DNA of 46,963 nucleotides from a virus, in IMG/VR virus record IMGVR_UViG_3300044621_002117, positions 1 to 46,963 of that record; one strand, written 5' to 3'. Position numbers and translations under genes: made by a program. Within the stretch, counting starts at the first letter, position 1. The number at the start of each line of letters is the position of its first letter. The notes beneath the pieces were generated by a model. It was not told the origin of the DNA and searched no databases. It was given only the letters and a program-made list of their open reading frames with translations. Of this stretch, positions 25,784 to 32,986 are shown piece by piece.

Positions 25784-26186
25784 AGAAAAACTAACGCCCG
25801 CAGACTTAGATGCTCGATTAAAGTTTATTCTAGGAATAACCCTTGGTAGTATTCTTTTCATGACAGCTCTTGGAATTATTTATGGGCTATTGTTTGTAAC
25901 ACAACCTATCGGGGCTCAGTCAGAAAATGACAAGATGTTCTTCAATGTTCTAGGTAGCATTGCAACATTTATTACAGGAACACTTGCAGGAATTCTAATT
26001 GGCAACTCAGGCGCTAAAGATATTATGGCAGCACAGATAGCAAACAAAGAAGTAGATGCAAAAAATACACAAGCAGATAAAAAATTAGAAGCAGAAATTG
26101 ATGCAACTGCAGCTCGTTTGGCAGCAAAGCCAGATGGCGCAATGCCAGAAGAGCAACCAGTTGATCTAGATTGGGATAAAGACTAA
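25776..26186 (+). CDS. Membrane protein with two TM helices (second holin candidate)
   Basis: This 136-residue protein has transmembrane segments FILGITLGSILFMTALGIIYGLLFV and FNVLGSIATFITGTLAGILIG. The C-terminal half is soluble, helical and charged (ANKEVDAKNTQADKKLEAEIDATAARLAA), ending in the acidic DLDWDKD. It overlaps the endolysin gene by one base (TAATG), the usual place for a holin. Confidence 0.65.
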   Translation: MAKEKLTPADLDARLKFILGITLGSILFMTALGIIYGLLFVTQPIGAQSENDKMFFNVLGSIATFITGTLAGILIGNSGAKDIMAAQIANKEVDAKNTQADKKLEAEIDATAARLAAKPDGAMPEEQPVDLDWDKD

Positions 26187-26764
26187 TGGCAGAACAAGGT
26201 ACAGCAGCTCGTTTAATTGAAGTTGCTACAGCAGAGATTGGTACTATTGAGGGTCCAAAAGATAACGAAACTAAGTACGGTGCTTTCATGAAAGCAAACT
26301 TTCAACCATGGTGCGGAAGTTTCGTAAATTGGTGCGGGTCAGAATCTGGCGTAAAGATTCCTAATACTGTTTATACACCAGGCGGTGCGGCAGCATTTAA
26401 AAAAGCAGGAGCTTGGATTGATGTAGATGTTGCAGATCCAGAACCAGGAGATATAGCCTATTTTGATTTCCCATCAGATGGTGTCGATAGAATTTCTCAC
26501 GTAGGTATTGTTGTCAAAGATAATGAAGATGGCACAGTCTGGTGTATAGAAGGCAACACATCTTCAAAGAAGTCTGGAAGTCAACGAAATGGCGGAGAAG
26601 TGTGCAAGCAACTTCGTGCATATAAGAAAAATAAAGCTGGGGTTTTAATTTCAATCGTGGGCTTTGGAAGACCAAAGTTTGGCGCAGCATCTAAATCTGC
26701 AGATAAGCCAGCAGCAAAAACTTCAACATCTAAAATAAAAAAGTGCCCAACCTGCGGTAAATGA
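26186..26764 (+). CDS. CHAP-domain endolysin
   Basis: This is a 192-residue amidase/endopeptidase of the peptidoglycan-cutting CHAP family. Catalytic Cys is C43 in FQPWCGSFVNWCG and His is H105 in RISHVGIV, with a conserved EPGDIAYFDF strand between and WCIEGNT afterwards. The C-terminal tail is Lys/Ala/Ser-rich and ends KKCPTCGK, perhaps a minimal zinc knuckle or wall-binding tail. No signal peptide is present, consistent with holin-dependent release. Confidence 0.88.
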   Translation: MAEQGTAARLIEVATAEIGTIEGPKDNETKYGAFMKANFQPWCGSFVNWCGSESGVKIPNTVYTPGGAAAFKKAGAWIDVDVADPEPGDIAYFDFPSDGVDRISHVGIVVKDNEDGTVWCIEGNTSSKKSGSQRNGGEVCKQLRAYKKNKAGVLISIVGFGRPKFGAASKSADKPAAKTSTSKIKKCPTCGK

Positions 26765-26904
26765 AAAAATATTCAATAAAAATAGAGATTGATGCTGTAG
26801 TAGAAGCATTTAGCTCAGAAGATGCAAAAGAGTATATCAGTGATATATTTGGTGTTGACGAAGAAATTGTTTCCGTCAAGATTAAAAAAATAGAAGAAAG
26901 ATAA
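26761..26904 (+). CDS. Small acidic hypothetical protein
   Basis: This 47-residue ORF overlaps the endolysin stop (ATGA). It alternates beta and helix (KKYSIKIEIDAVVEAFSSEDAKEYISDIF...VSVKIKKIEER), like the small alpha/beta protein at 40560. Function unknown. Confidence 0.55.
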   Translation: MKKYSIKIEIDAVVEAFSSEDAKEYISDIFGVDEEIVSVKIKKIEER

Positions 26905-26909
26905 TTTTA

Positions 26910-27593
26910 TTGAAAAATGTAATAGTAACTGGTGCCAGCTTTGGCATAGGTGAAGCAATATCAAAGGCACTTTCTTCAGATTTTAATGTTTTAGCCTGTG
27001 CAAGAAGAAAAGATTTACTACAAACACTCTCTTTGTACAGCGGCAACATAACCCCAATTGAATTTGATATAACAAATACAGAGTCTGTTAAAAACTTAAC
27101 TAATATTATTTCTGATGTTAGCATACATGCTTTAATAAATTGTGCTGGCGGTGGCGGTGGACCAATGAAAACCAATATATTAGAAGAAGAGCAAGAGTTT
27201 TTAAATAATTCTTTTAATCTTAATGTGTCTTCAACATTTAATCTAATAAAATCAGTATACCCAAGAATGAAGAACGAAGAGCACCCAATAGTAATAAATA
27301 TAACTTCAATAGCTGGATATCAAATATTTAGATCTTCATCTCCATACACAATGTCTAAGCACTCTCAAGCAATAATGTCTAAAATATTAAGAAGAGATTT
27401 AGCGCCGCATGGAATTAGATTAACTGAGTTTGTACCTGGATCTGTAAATAGTCATAAAGACAGTAGCCAAAGTAGTTCAATAATGCCAGAAGATATTGCT
27501 GAAATAGTTTCATTTATTGTAAAGTCAAAAAGTCCTGTGAACATAAACACCATATATGTTAGCCACATACAAGATGTTCCGTTTTTGTCTTGA
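26910..27593 (+). CDS. Short-chain dehydrogenase/reductase
   Basis: This 227-residue NAD(P)-binding protein has TGASFGIGE at residues 7-15 (nucleotide motif), an INCAGGGGG segment replacing NNAG, Ser in INITSIAG and the YxxxK pair in SPYTMSKHSQ. The fold is complete up to the PGSV motif. Substrate unknown; sugar or polyol oxidation would fit the glycan-related genes nearby. The start is TTG at 26910, the only codon that keeps the Rossmann strand whole; the ribosome site is weak. Confidence 0.85.
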   Translation: MKNVIVTGASFGIGEAISKALSSDFNVLACARRKDLLQTLSLYSGNITPIEFDITNTESVKNLTNIISDVSIHALINCAGGGGGPMKTNILEEEQEFLNNSFNLNVSSTFNLIKSVYPRMKNEEHPIVINITSIAGYQIFRSSSPYTMSKHSQAIMSKILRRDLAPHGIRLTEFVPGSVNSHKDSSQSSSIMPEDIAEIVSFIVKSKSPVNINTIYVSHIQDVPFLS

Positions 27594-27630
27594 CAAGCAG
27601 CTCAAAACACCTGTATAATAATATACAGGT
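27590..27630 (+). promoter_or_regulatory. Promoter with palindromic operator
   Basis: TTGACA (27590-27595), 18 bp, TATAAT (27614-27619). The -10 lies inside a perfect inverted repeat with 9-bp arms ACCTGTATA and TATACAGGT around 4 nt (27609-27630). This looks like a repressor site, perhaps for the downstream regulator genes. Confidence 0.6.
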
Positions 27631-27652
27631 CCAAAATAGATAAATAGGTAAA

Positions 27653-27886
27653 ATGTTACATTTATATGAAAACGGAGTAGAAGTTCTAAGAAAAAAAGCT
27701 AACAATAATAAGTTAGATATTTATTGGAACAACTATAATCTAATTGTTTGGAGTAAGGACCAAGGCGGGTTCTTTAGCACTGATGGTGCTTATAGGAACA
27801 ATAGCTGGGGGATCAAAAAAGAGTTCCCAGTAAACAAAAAAGGAACCTGGGCCTTGCCTGAAAAATATGTCAAATATTTTAGATAA
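27653..27886 (+). CDS. Hypothetical protein
   Basis: This 77-residue protein is rich in Asn, Lys and Trp (DIYWNNYNLIVWSKDQGGFFS). It precedes and overlaps the WhiB-family gene by 20 nt, downstream of a promoter with a palindrome. The ribosome site is weak (AGG 7-10 nt before ATG). No family recognised. Confidence 0.55.
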   Translation: MLHLYENGVEVLRKKANNNKLDIYWNNYNLIVWSKDQGGFFSTDGAYRNNSWGIKKEFPVNKKGTWALPEKYVKYFR

Positions 27887-28163
27887 CTATAGATACGATG
27901 AAAACGATATAGAATGGCAAGACCTAGCTGGATGCTTGGGAATGGACACTCTTCTATTTTTTGAAAAATACGAAACAGATGTTCAAATCGCCAAAGCAAT
28001 AGATGAATGCTGCCTATCTTGTCCAGTTAGAAAGATGTGTTATCAGGCTGGAGTGGACGGCAGCGAGTACGGGGTTTGGGGTGGAATCTACCTAACACTT
28101 GGTAAAATTGATAAAATGAAAAATATACATAAAACAAAAGAAACTTGGAAAAAATTAAAATGA
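27867..28163 (+). CDS. WhiB-family iron-sulfur transcription regulator
   Basis: This 98-residue protein has four cysteines in WhiB order: C23, then C49-x2-C52-x5-C58. The EYGVWGGIYL turn and a basic C-terminal tail follow. WhiB proteins hold a 4Fe-4S cluster and act with the primary sigma factor only in actinobacteria and their phages, so this strongly indicates the host phylum. It may sense redox state or redirect transcription. Its own transcript appears to be under a palindromic operator at 27609. Confidence 0.92.
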   Translation: MSNILDNYRYDENDIEWQDLAGCLGMDTLLFFEKYETDVQIAKAIDECCLSCPVRKMCYQAGVDGSEYGVWGGIYLTLGKIDKMKNIHKTKETWKKLK

Positions 28164-28468
28164 TATTTATAAATAAAGACAAAGACCACTTTAAGCATGG
28201 CATTAATATGTGGAATGGTGAACCCAGAAAACCAGTTTTTTACAATGAGGATATGAAGAAAAAGCTTAGGGAGTTAAACAAGCCAATGTTTTTGCTTATG
28301 GATGTTGTTCAGTATCCAGATTTTCTAGCACTGCGTTTGTATGAAGATAACTTTATTCAGTTTGATGGGATAGAAAAAGAAAAAGTAATTGATTATGTTT
28401 CAAGAGCAAAAAAGCTTTTAGAATCTTATGGAGTCAGAGTAGAACTTGAGGGAAAGCCAGCATTATGA
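28160..28468 (+). CDS. Hypothetical protein
   Basis: This 102-residue protein has a start chosen at the ATGA overlap with whiB (28160) rather than TTG 28145. It contains FLLMDVVQYPDFLALRLYEDNFIQF, then a helix (EKVIDYVSRAKKLLESYGVRVEL). It looks like a small alpha/beta domain. No family recognised. Confidence 0.65.
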   Translation: MIFINKDKDHFKHGINMWNGEPRKPVFYNEDMKKKLRELNKPMFLLMDVVQYPDFLALRLYEDNFIQFDGIEKEKVIDYVSRAKKLLESYGVRVELEGKPAL

Positions 28469-28704
28469 GTGAAAAAATATTGTGTTATTCATGCAACAAG
28501 ACTAAGAATAAGTTGAATTTAAAAAGATCTTCTCTTCTTCCAATAAATCTTTTTATGTGCCAAACATGCATAGATGAAAAGATGGAGCCCAGATGGGTCG
28601 TAGTTATTTCTGGAAGACAAAATGGTCATGAGTCAGTAAAAGAATTTGTGCAAAAAAAGAAGTATATAGGACCAGAAATTACAGCATCTGAACTATTAAT
28701 TTAG
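28465..28704 (+). CDS. Zinc-finger hypothetical protein
   Basis: This 79-residue protein has LCYSCNKTKNKLN and MCQTCIDEK, two CxxC pairs forming a zinc ribbon, followed by RWVVVISGRQNGHESVKEFV. Similar small proteins are common in actinobacteriophages. It ends the whiB operon, with an ATGA overlap to the gene before. Confidence 0.7.
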   Translation: MSEKILCYSCNKTKNKLNLKRSSLLPINLFMCQTCIDEKMEPRWVVVISGRQNGHESVKEFVQKKKYIGPEITASELLI

Positions 28705-28710
28705 ATCAAT

Positions 28711-28732
28711 TATAAGGTATAATTACCTTATA
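28711..28732 (+). promoter_or_regulatory. Promoter -10 box inside a perfect palindrome
   Basis: Inverted repeat arms TATAAGGTA and TACCTTATA flank 4 nt; TATAAT (28718-28723) lies across the centre, 9 nt from the ATG at 28733. No strong -35 is visible. Arm length and spacing match the palindrome at 27609. Confidence 0.55.
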
Positions 28733-29047
28733 ATGGAAACAATTTATATAACGGTTGTAGCATCAATATTAGCTGCAGCGCTTAGCGGATTTGCTACTGC
28801 GCTAGTTAATGGATTTAGGGAATCTAAAAAAGAAAAAACAAGGCGGGAAGAGCGTGAAAAAGACCACCTTAAATTAGATATAAAAGACTTAAAGATAGAG
28901 TTATATCAGCTTGAAAAAGAATTAAATGAATGGAAAGACAAATATTATAGAGCCATTCAGGACCTAATTGAAATGAAATCTGAGCTGGAAAGCGTATTAT
29001 CCCAATTAAATCATATTGAATATCATGAGATGATGGACACAGAATAA
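28733..29047 (+). CDS. Membrane-anchored coiled-coil protein
   Basis: This 104-residue protein has an N-terminal transmembrane helix (TVVASILAAALSGFATALV) followed by a basic patch and a long, highly charged coiled coil (about residues 40-95). The layout suits an inner-membrane anchored spanin-like or scaffolding protein. It is apparently leaderless. Confidence 0.65.
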   Translation: METIYITVVASILAAALSGFATALVNGFRESKKEKTRREEREKDHLKLDIKDLKIELYQLEKELNEWKDKYYRAIQDLIEMKSELESVLSQLNHIEYHEMMDTE

Positions 29048-29062
29048 TTAAAATAGTACAAT
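29034..29062 (+). promoter_or_regulatory. Leaderless-type promoter
   Basis: TGGACA (29034-29039), 17 bp, TACAAT (29057-29062), 6 nt, ATG at 29069. The -35 lies in the 3' end of the preceding gene. Confidence 0.7.
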
Positions 29063-29068
29063 AAAGGT

Positions 29069-29626
29069 ATGACTTGTATTGTTGCAATTGCCCAAGGCGG
29101 TGTCGTTTATATGGCATCAGATCATGCCGCATCAGATGATAAAACTGGATGGATCTTATCAAGAAAAGAACCCAAGTGTTTTAAAGTTGGTCAGTATGCT
29201 GTTGCATTTACAGATTCATTTCGCATGGGACAAATTCTTCAGTACATGTGGACCCCGCCAAAATATACACCAACAAAAACAAATTCTGGATTAGATAAAT
29301 TCATGCGAACAAAATTTGTTGATTCAGTAAAAGCCGCCTTTAAAGAACATGGATATGGAAGTATTGGATCCTCATCAGAAGAGGATACAGGAGGTATTTT
29401 TATAGTAGGTGTTGAAGGTAGAATCTTTACTATAGATGAAGACTTTCATGTTGGAGAAAACATAGTAAACTACATGGCAGAAGGTAGCGGTGGCATGATC
29501 GCTTTGGGAGCACTTCATGCAACAAAGAATCAAAAGAACCCTAAACTAAGACTTAAAGCAGCGCTAGAGGCAGCAACTGAGTTTAACATGAGCGTAGCAG
29601 CCCCCTATACATACATTCAAGTTTAG
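29069..29626 (+). CDS. Proteasome-like Ntn hydrolase
   Basis: This 185-residue protein begins MTCIVAIAQGGVVYMASDHAASD. Removal of Met would expose Thr2 as the nucleophile, followed by the strand pattern of 20S proteasome beta subunits and HslV. The later GSGGMIALGALHAT and AALEAATEFNMSVAAPY match the conserved Gly-Ser and helix of the fold. It may be a peptidase or self-compartmentalising regulator. A phage proteasome-like protein in an actinobacterial host with its own proteasome is notable. Single-gene leaderless unit. Confidence 0.8.
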   Translation: MTCIVAIAQGGVVYMASDHAASDDKTGWILSRKEPKCFKVGQYAVAFTDSFRMGQILQYMWTPPKYTPTKTNSGLDKFMRTKFVDSVKAAFKEHGYGSIGSSSEEDTGGIFIVGVEGRIFTIDEDFHVGENIVNYMAEGSGGMIALGALHATKNQKNPKLRLKAALEAATEFNMSVAAPYTYIQV

Positions 29627-29634
29627 TGTATAAT
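29606..29634 (+). promoter_or_regulatory. Leaderless-type promoter
   Basis: TATACA (29606-29611), 17 bp, TATAAT (29629-29634), 6 nt, ATG at 29641. The -35 is weaker, 4 of 6 against TTGACA. Confidence 0.6.
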
Positions 29635-29640
29635 TAGTTA

Positions 29641-29853
29641 ATGGATATAAACGACTTAAGACCAGACTATTCAAAATCAATGGACATAAGAGGTGTACCA
29701 ACACATGTATGTCCTTGTGGTTGCGAAATATGGAACCTTAAAGTTATTTTTGATAGTTGCGAAATTGCAACTTATTTCTTAGACATGGAGTGTGCTAATT
29801 GTGGCACACTGGCAACAGCACCAACGCCACTGGATAGAGAAGAAGAAGAATGA
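29641..29853 (+). CDS. Zinc-ribbon hypothetical protein
   Basis: This 70-residue protein has CPCGCEIW and later MECANCGT, a four-cysteine zinc site, with an acidic C-terminus (DREEEE). This type of small protein is widespread in actinobacteriophages. Overlaps the next gene (ATGA). Confidence 0.7.
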   Translation: MDINDLRPDYSKSMDIRGVPTHVCPCGCEIWNLKVIFDSCEIATYFLDMECANCGTLATAPTPLDREEEE

Positions 29854-30026
29854 GATCACAAAGAAGAATTGATATGTTGGAGCTTGAACTATACAAGCTT
29901 AGAATTGAATTAGATATAATGCATGAGATTATGAGCAATATTATCAATACTCAGCAGGCAGCAGCCGAAGCTAAAAACATGGATTCTGGTAAATGGTATC
30001 CACGCACACGACCACAGCAAAGCTAA
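29850..30026 (+). CDS. Small helical protein
   Basis: This 58-residue ORF is coupled by ATGA to the zinc-ribbon gene. It contains a helix with heptads (RIDMLELELYKLRIELDIMHEIMSNII) and a basic proline-containing tail. It probably forms a coiled coil; function unknown. Confidence 0.55.
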   Translation: MRSQRRIDMLELELYKLRIELDIMHEIMSNIINTQQAAAEAKNMDSGKWYPRTRPQQS

Positions 30027-30033
30027 TATCCTA

Positions 30034-30062
30034 TTGACAATATCTGGTCAATTTAGTAGAAT
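30034..30062 (+). promoter_or_regulatory. Consensus promoter of the subtilase gene
   Basis: TTGACA (30034-30039), 17 bp, TAGAAT (30057-30062), 7 nt, ATG at 30070. The perfect -35 suggests strong expression. Confidence 0.75.
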
Positions 30063-30069
30063 TAGCTTT

Positions 30070-31029
30070 ATGAAAAAACTAATAACTATGGCACTTGCTG
30101 CCACACTAATCGCTATGACATCTATGCCCGCTGAGGCAAATTTAAAACCTAAAACGGTTACACCTACACTTGCTATTCTAGATACTGCGCTTGACACATC
30201 AATTCCTGGAATTAAGTCACGAATTGTTGCAGAGGTTTGTATTTTAGATTGGCCATCATGTCCAAATGGAACTAGATACATGGAGGGTCCAGGGGCATCT
30301 GTTATCCCACTCAACATTCTTTCAACATCATCATTTAATCATGGAACTCAAATGGTTTCAGCAGCACTGCATGCTAATCCAAACCTGAATATTGTTTTTG
30401 TAAGAATTGTTGGAAACACAAGAGCTGGTGCTCAGCAGACATACGGAATTAATACACTTGCAAACGCATTATCTTGGGTTAATAGCAATAGGCTAAAGTA
30501 TAATATTGTTGCCGTAGCATCATCACATGCAACTAATGCTCCAGTTATTAGAATGAAAACTGCCGACTATTGCTTACCAACTAAAATTGATTCAATTGTT
30601 TCTACTTTGAATAACTCTGGCATTCCAGTGTTTTTCCCTTCAGGCAATAGTGGAACTAATCCAGCAATGAAGGATAAGATTGAATGGCCTGCATGCATTA
30701 AGCAATCAGTTGCAGTGGGTGGCATTGAAACTCTTAACCTAGATCGACCACAGATATCTTTGATTAGCAATTACGATAAGAACCTGGTAGATTTGTGGGG
30801 AGAAGTTCAGCTACCAACCATATACCCTGGAAACAAACCTGGTTTTTCTTACGGAACATCTGTTTCTGTCCAGGTTATCGCAGCAAAGTACGTGCAGTTA
30901 AAGACTATCTTTCCAGCATATACAGCTGATCAATTGATTACGCTAATGAAATCTTCTTCTGTAGAAATTTCATCACCTAACGGACAAAGCGTTTACTTGT
31001 TTAATTTGCTAAAGGCAATCAATGGATAG
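30070..31029 (+). CDS. Secreted subtilisin-like serine protease (S8 family)
   Basis: This 319-residue protein has a signal peptide (MKKLITMALAATLIAM...AEA). The catalytic set is D38 in AILDTALD, H91 in FNHGTQMV, the oxyanion Asn in FPSGNSGT, and S264 in SYGTSVS, all in subtilase order. No long propeptide is visible. The promoter fixes the start at 30070, not the in-frame codon at 30034 that lies in the -35 box. It would be exported and cut proteins on the host surface or outside. A secreted protease in a phage is rare. Confidence 0.85.
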   Translation: MKKLITMALAATLIAMTSMPAEANLKPKTVTPTLAILDTALDTSIPGIKSRIVAEVCILDWPSCPNGTRYMEGPGASVIPLNILSTSSFNHGTQMVSAALHANPNLNIVFVRIVGNTRAGAQQTYGINTLANALSWVNSNRLKYNIVAVASSHATNAPVIRMKTADYCLPTKIDSIVSTLNNSGIPVFFPSGNSGTNPAMKDKIEWPACIKQSVAVGGIETLNLDRPQISLISNYDKNLVDLWGEVQLPTIYPGNKPGFSYGTSVSVQVIAAKYVQLKTIFPAYTADQLITLMKSSSVEISSPNGQSVYLFNLLKAING

Positions 31030-31231
31030 CAAGCTAACAGTACTAGAAGAAATTATTAAAGATATTGGTGAGGAGTTGTACCAGAAATGGTACAACGCCT
31101 TAGCAATTGAAGACAGAACAGAAGAGGCCTCAAAGGCAATGGCTGCTAATGCGGGAGAAACTGCAATTTGGGTAATTCAAACATTTATGAATAAGTTCAA
31201 TGATGCAGCGGATGAATTAAAGGGAGAATAG
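31022..31231 (+). CDS. Small helical hypothetical protein
   Basis: This 69-residue protein overlaps the subtilase gene by 8 nt and directly precedes thioredoxin. It is all helical (LEEIIKDIGEELYQKWYNALA...). No family recognised. Confidence 0.6.
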   Translation: MDSKLTVLEEIIKDIGEELYQKWYNALAIEDRTEEASKAMAANAGETAIWVIQTFMNKFNDAADELKGE

Positions 31232-31232
31232 A

Positions 31233-31535
31233 TTGATAGTAACAGATGAAAGTTTTGATAATGTTCTTAAATCTCACGATTTAGTTCTTGTCGACTTTTG
31301 GGCTCCATGGTGTGGACCATGTAAAAAGATATCTCCAATCCTAGATGAGATATCGGAAGAGCGTGGATTATGGGTGGGCAAGTTAAATGTTGATGAAAAT
31401 CCTATAAAATCAGCAGAATACTCTGTATCTTCTATCCCTTATATGGTACTATTTAAGTCGGGGAAACCAGTAAAGACTATTACTGGAGCAAAGCCTAAGC
31501 ATGTAATGCTAGAAGAACTTTCAGAATGGATCTAG
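31233..31535 (+). CDS. trxA: Thioredoxin
   Basis: This 100-residue protein has FWAPWCGPCKKISPIL (active-site C27, C30), the buried Asp strand VLVDFWA, SIPYMVLFKSG with the cis-Pro, and a final helix. It reduces disulfides and could regenerate the phage GPx and other enzymes. The start is TTG at 31233 preceded by AGGGAGA. It is part of an apparent peroxide-defence set together with AhpC, AhpD and GPx. Confidence 0.93.
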   Translation: MIVTDESFDNVLKSHDLVLVDFWAPWCGPCKKISPILDEISEERGLWVGKLNVDENPIKSAEYSVSSIPYMVLFKSGKPVKTITGAKPKHVMLEELSEWI

Positions 31536-31536
31536 A

Positions 31537-31710
31537 ATGAAGATAAAACTCTTTAATTTCTGGATTAAATTTGGATATCGTATGGGTTGGGTGTCTGATG
31601 TATTTTGCGATACACATGATGGTCCACCTTTAACAGATGAAGAAATGCAAGAATGGGAAGAAGGCGGGGACCCCTGCTCATTCCATGTAAAAATAAATGC
31701 ACTACACTAA
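31537..31710 (+). CDS. Small hypothetical protein
   Basis: This 57-residue ORF begins two bases after the thioredoxin stop. It reads KIKLFNFWIKFGYRMGWVSDVFCDTHDGPPLTDEEMQEW and has two cysteines and several His. No family recognised; the composition looks protein-like. Confidence 0.5.
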   Translation: MKIKLFNFWIKFGYRMGWVSDVFCDTHDGPPLTDEEMQEWEEGGDPCSFHVKINALH

Positions 31711-31714
31711 CATT

Positions 31715-31748
31715 CTGTGATCGCAAAGATTACAGAGGAAATAAGGAG
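31715..31748 (+). promoter_or_regulatory. Leader hairpin and strong ribosome site of the secreted Ig-like protein
   Basis: CTGTGATC (31715-31722) pairs with GATTACAG (31728-31735) around a 5-nt loop with one G-U pair. AAGGAG follows at 31743-31748, ten nt before the ATG. A structured leader with a consensus site suggests high translation. No clear -10 is seen. Confidence 0.4.
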
Positions 31749-31758
31749 AATAAATTAA

Positions 31759-32925
31759 ATGAACTCATTTAAGAAAATCGCACTAGTCATGATTGCAGTC
31801 ATGACTCTGGGCACAATGGTAGCAACACCTGCAAGTGCTAACACCATGACAGTTGTAGCAACAACGTGGAAGTCGACTCTATCGACTCCAGCGTTTGATG
31901 CACCAGCAACTGCTGGAACGGCGCTAACAACTGCAATCGTACGTCCAGTACCTGCAGACAACACAATTGACAACACAGATGTTGTTAAGCTAGAAGCAAC
32001 AGTAACTGCTGGAACAAATGTAGTAGCAACCGCAACAAACGCAACAATCGTTTCTGCATTGCACTCATCAGCTGCACCAGTAGGAGCATCTTCAGGTTCT
32101 TCAACCTTGACAGTTGCAACTGGCACAGGAACAACAGCAACATTTTATGTATACACAAAGACAACAGCAATTGGAACAGTTGTAATTACAAATGGCCCAG
32201 TTACAGTAACATACTACGTACAGGGTACTGCTGGTCTAATTAACAACCTAACTGTTTCTGCACCTTCTGCAGGAGCAGCAGGAACAAAGCAGGACATTGT
32301 TGTAACAGCAACAGATGCGTTTGGAAACAAGGTATCTGGTAAGTCAATTACAGCAACCGTATTTGCTTCGACAGCAGTTATGGACACAGCAACAGTAACA
32401 ACTGGTGCTACACTAGCAGATTTTGGAACAGCAACCTTTAAGGCAACTCTTCCAACAACAGGAACACGCTCATTAATTACATTTGCTCCAACAACATCAA
32501 CAGATGCAGTTGCAGCAGCAGTAGTTGGATTGACTGCTCCAACACTTGCACCATTCGCAGAGATTTCAGTTCGTGATCTAGTATCAGAACTTGCTGCTGA
32601 GAAGGCTGCTAAGGATGCAGCAATTGCCGCTAAGGCAGTTGCAGACAAGGCACTTGCTGATGCACTAGCAAAGGCAACAGCAGATGCAGCAGCAGCTAAA
32701 GTTGCAGCAGATGCAGCACTAGCAGCAGCAGTTAAGGTTGAAGCAGACAAGGCAGCAGCAGCAGCCAAGGTTTCTGCTGACTTACTAGTTGCTAAGGATG
32801 CACAGATTGCTAAGTTGACTGCAGACAATGCAGCAGCAATTAAGTCACTTAAGGATGCTTTCAATAAGTTGGCTCGTCAATGGAATGCAAAGAATCCAAA
32901 GGCTAAGGTTACCTTAGTTAAGTAA
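31759..32925 (+). CDS. Secreted Ig-like protein with Ala/Lys coiled-coil tail
   Basis: This 388-residue protein has a signal peptide of about 27 residues (FKKIALVMIAVMTLGTMVATPASA). A Thr/Ala/Val-rich beta region follows, including a Big-1-like Ig unit (AGTKQDIVVTATDAFGNKVSG). About 110 residues of Ala-rich coiled coil come next, with a basic tail (RQWNAKNPKAKVTLVK). Composition and codon use (many GCA, ACA, GTT, CGT) differ from neighbours, suggesting separate ancestry, perhaps a host surface-layer-like protein. It could mask receptors or coat the infected cell. Confidence 0.7.
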   Translation: MNSFKKIALVMIAVMTLGTMVATPASANTMTVVATTWKSTLSTPAFDAPATAGTALTTAIVRPVPADNTIDNTDVVKLEATVTAGTNVVATATNATIVSALHSSAAPVGASSGSSTLTVATGTGTTATFYVYTKTTAIGTVVITNGPVTVTYYVQGTAGLINNLTVSAPSAGAAGTKQDIVVTATDAFGNKVSGKSITATVFASTAVMDTATVTTGATLADFGTATFKATLPTTGTRSLITFAPTTSTDAVAAAVVGLTAPTLAPFAEISVRDLVSELAAEKAAKDAAIAAKAVADKALADALAKATADAAAAKVAADAALAAAVKVEADKAAAAAKVSADLLVAKDAQIAKLTADNAAAIKSLKDAFNKLARQWNAKNPKAKVTLVK

Positions 32926-32932
32926 TTAGTTT

Positions 32933-32962
32933 AATATGGGGCAGGGTCACCTGCCCCATATT
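32933..32962 (+). terminator. Strong terminator after the Ig-like gene
   Basis: A 13-bp perfect stem (AATATGGGGCAGG with its complement) encloses a GTCA loop, followed by TACTATTAT. It is the longest perfect hairpin I found, consistent with a heavily transcribed gene upstream. Confidence 0.85.
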
Positions 32963-32973
32963 TACTATTATGA

Positions 32974-32979
32974 TAAAAT
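32974..32979 (+). promoter_or_regulatory. Putative -10 box of a leaderless unit
   Basis: TAAAAT lies 7 nt before the ATG at 32987. The -35 position falls in the terminator stem and is not consensus, so activity is uncertain. Confidence 0.35.
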
Positions 32980-32986
32980 ATATATT

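Noticed and set aside
32214-32864. 216-residue antisense ORF
   Set aside because: It is the reverse of the Ala-rich coiled-coil gene; the low-complexity Ala/Ser translation is an artefact.
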